The translations under genes were made by a program, and so were the position numbers. Positions 5,200 through 5,331 of a stretch of 5,331 nt of DNA are shown here, one piece after another. Source of the DNA: Desulfobacterales bacterium S5133MH16. Its GTDB lineage: Bacteria > Desulfobacterota > Desulfobacteria > Desulfobacterales > UBA11574. Location: assembly GCA_001751005.1 (NCBI GenBank), contig MAXL01000552.1, positions 1-5,331 on the forward strand, read 5' to 3'. Position 1 is the stretch's first letter, and every line of letters starts with the position of its first letter. Below the pieces are notes generated by a model. That model did not search any database and was not told where the DNA came from. It saw nothing but the letters and a program-made list of their open reading frames with translations.

Positions 5200-5331
5200 T
5201 TAAGCCTCTTCAATAACTATTTGGGCGGTTTTCCTGCCGTTCCAGCGGTTCCATCGCAGCCGGAATGCGATACGATCAAAGCCTTGCTTAACAGGGATGC
5301 CGGTATTAACGTTGAAATGAATGGCGTGAAA
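5200..5331 (-). CDS. recJ: single-stranded-DNA-specific exonuclease RecJ, C-terminal end (partial)
   Basis: On the minus strand the frame is open from the window edge to a TAA at 5202-5200, giving the last 43 residues. The ending GFDRIAFRLRWNRWNGRKTAQIVIEEA matches the closing strands of RecJ proteins, whose C-terminal OB-like domain characteristically ends with a 'y.l..n.wnG.k..ql.i.d' pattern. RecJ degrades single-stranded DNA 5' to 3' in recombination and mismatch/base-excision repair and needs a DHH/DHHA1 catalytic core, which lies outside the window. It is upstream of, and on the same strand as, the 139-residue protein gene (89-bp gap), so the three genes may form one transcript. The call rests on a short but distinctive tail. 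Confidence 0.78.
   Translation of the reverse strand, partial: FHAIHFNVNTGIPVKQGFDRIAFRLRWNRWNGRKTAQIVIEEA

Noticed and set aside
1..5331. A defence, mobile or biosynthetic system as the organising theme of the window
   Set aside because: No transposase, integrase, CRISPR repeats, toxin, reverse transcriptase or assembly-line domains are visible. The genes fit envelope/efflux and nucleic-acid housekeeping roles.

Overview
The window looks like ordinary chromosomal DNA of a Gram-negative bacterium, probably a deltaproteobacterium (Desulfobacterota, Desulfobacterales-like). This is an inference from three things. There is a double-membrane efflux lipoprotein with its adaptor. There is an RNase Z-like protein of a subgroup I associate with sulfate- and metal-reducing deltaproteobacteria. 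There is also a short palindromic repeat with GTAAAAAGTC ends of a kind I associate with that group. No phage, plasmid, transposase, CRISPR or rRNA/tRNA gene is visible.

Layout. At the left edge, 1-272 (+) is the C-terminal end of an AsmA-like envelope protein. It converges with a two-gene efflux block on the minus strand: a NodT-type outer-membrane lipoprotein (3161-1764) followed by an RND-type periplasmic adaptor (1573-296). The 190-bp gap between these two genes holds a 125-bp near-perfect-ended palindromic repeat (1595-1719) plus an extra copy of one end (1726-1740). No inner-membrane pump gene lies next to this pair in the window.

The region 3162-3478 is noncoding and divergent. It holds candidate promoters in both directions, a small dyad and a weak long inverted repeat. 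To its right a 60-residue ribbon-helix-helix protein (3479-3661, +) converges, 10 bp apart, with a second minus-strand cluster.

That cluster reads, in transcription order: end of recJ (5331-5200, cut by the window edge), an unrecognised 139-residue protein (5110-4691) and an RNase Z-like metallo-beta-lactamase-fold protein (4688-3672). The last two are 2 bp apart and probably translationally coupled. The cluster pairs a DNA-repair exonuclease with a likely RNA-processing nuclease and an unknown small protein.

I found no clear new multi-gene system. The points most worth a second look are the repeat inserted in the efflux operon, the missing pump gene, the altered active-site motifs of the RNase Z-like protein, and its uncharacterised coupled partner.
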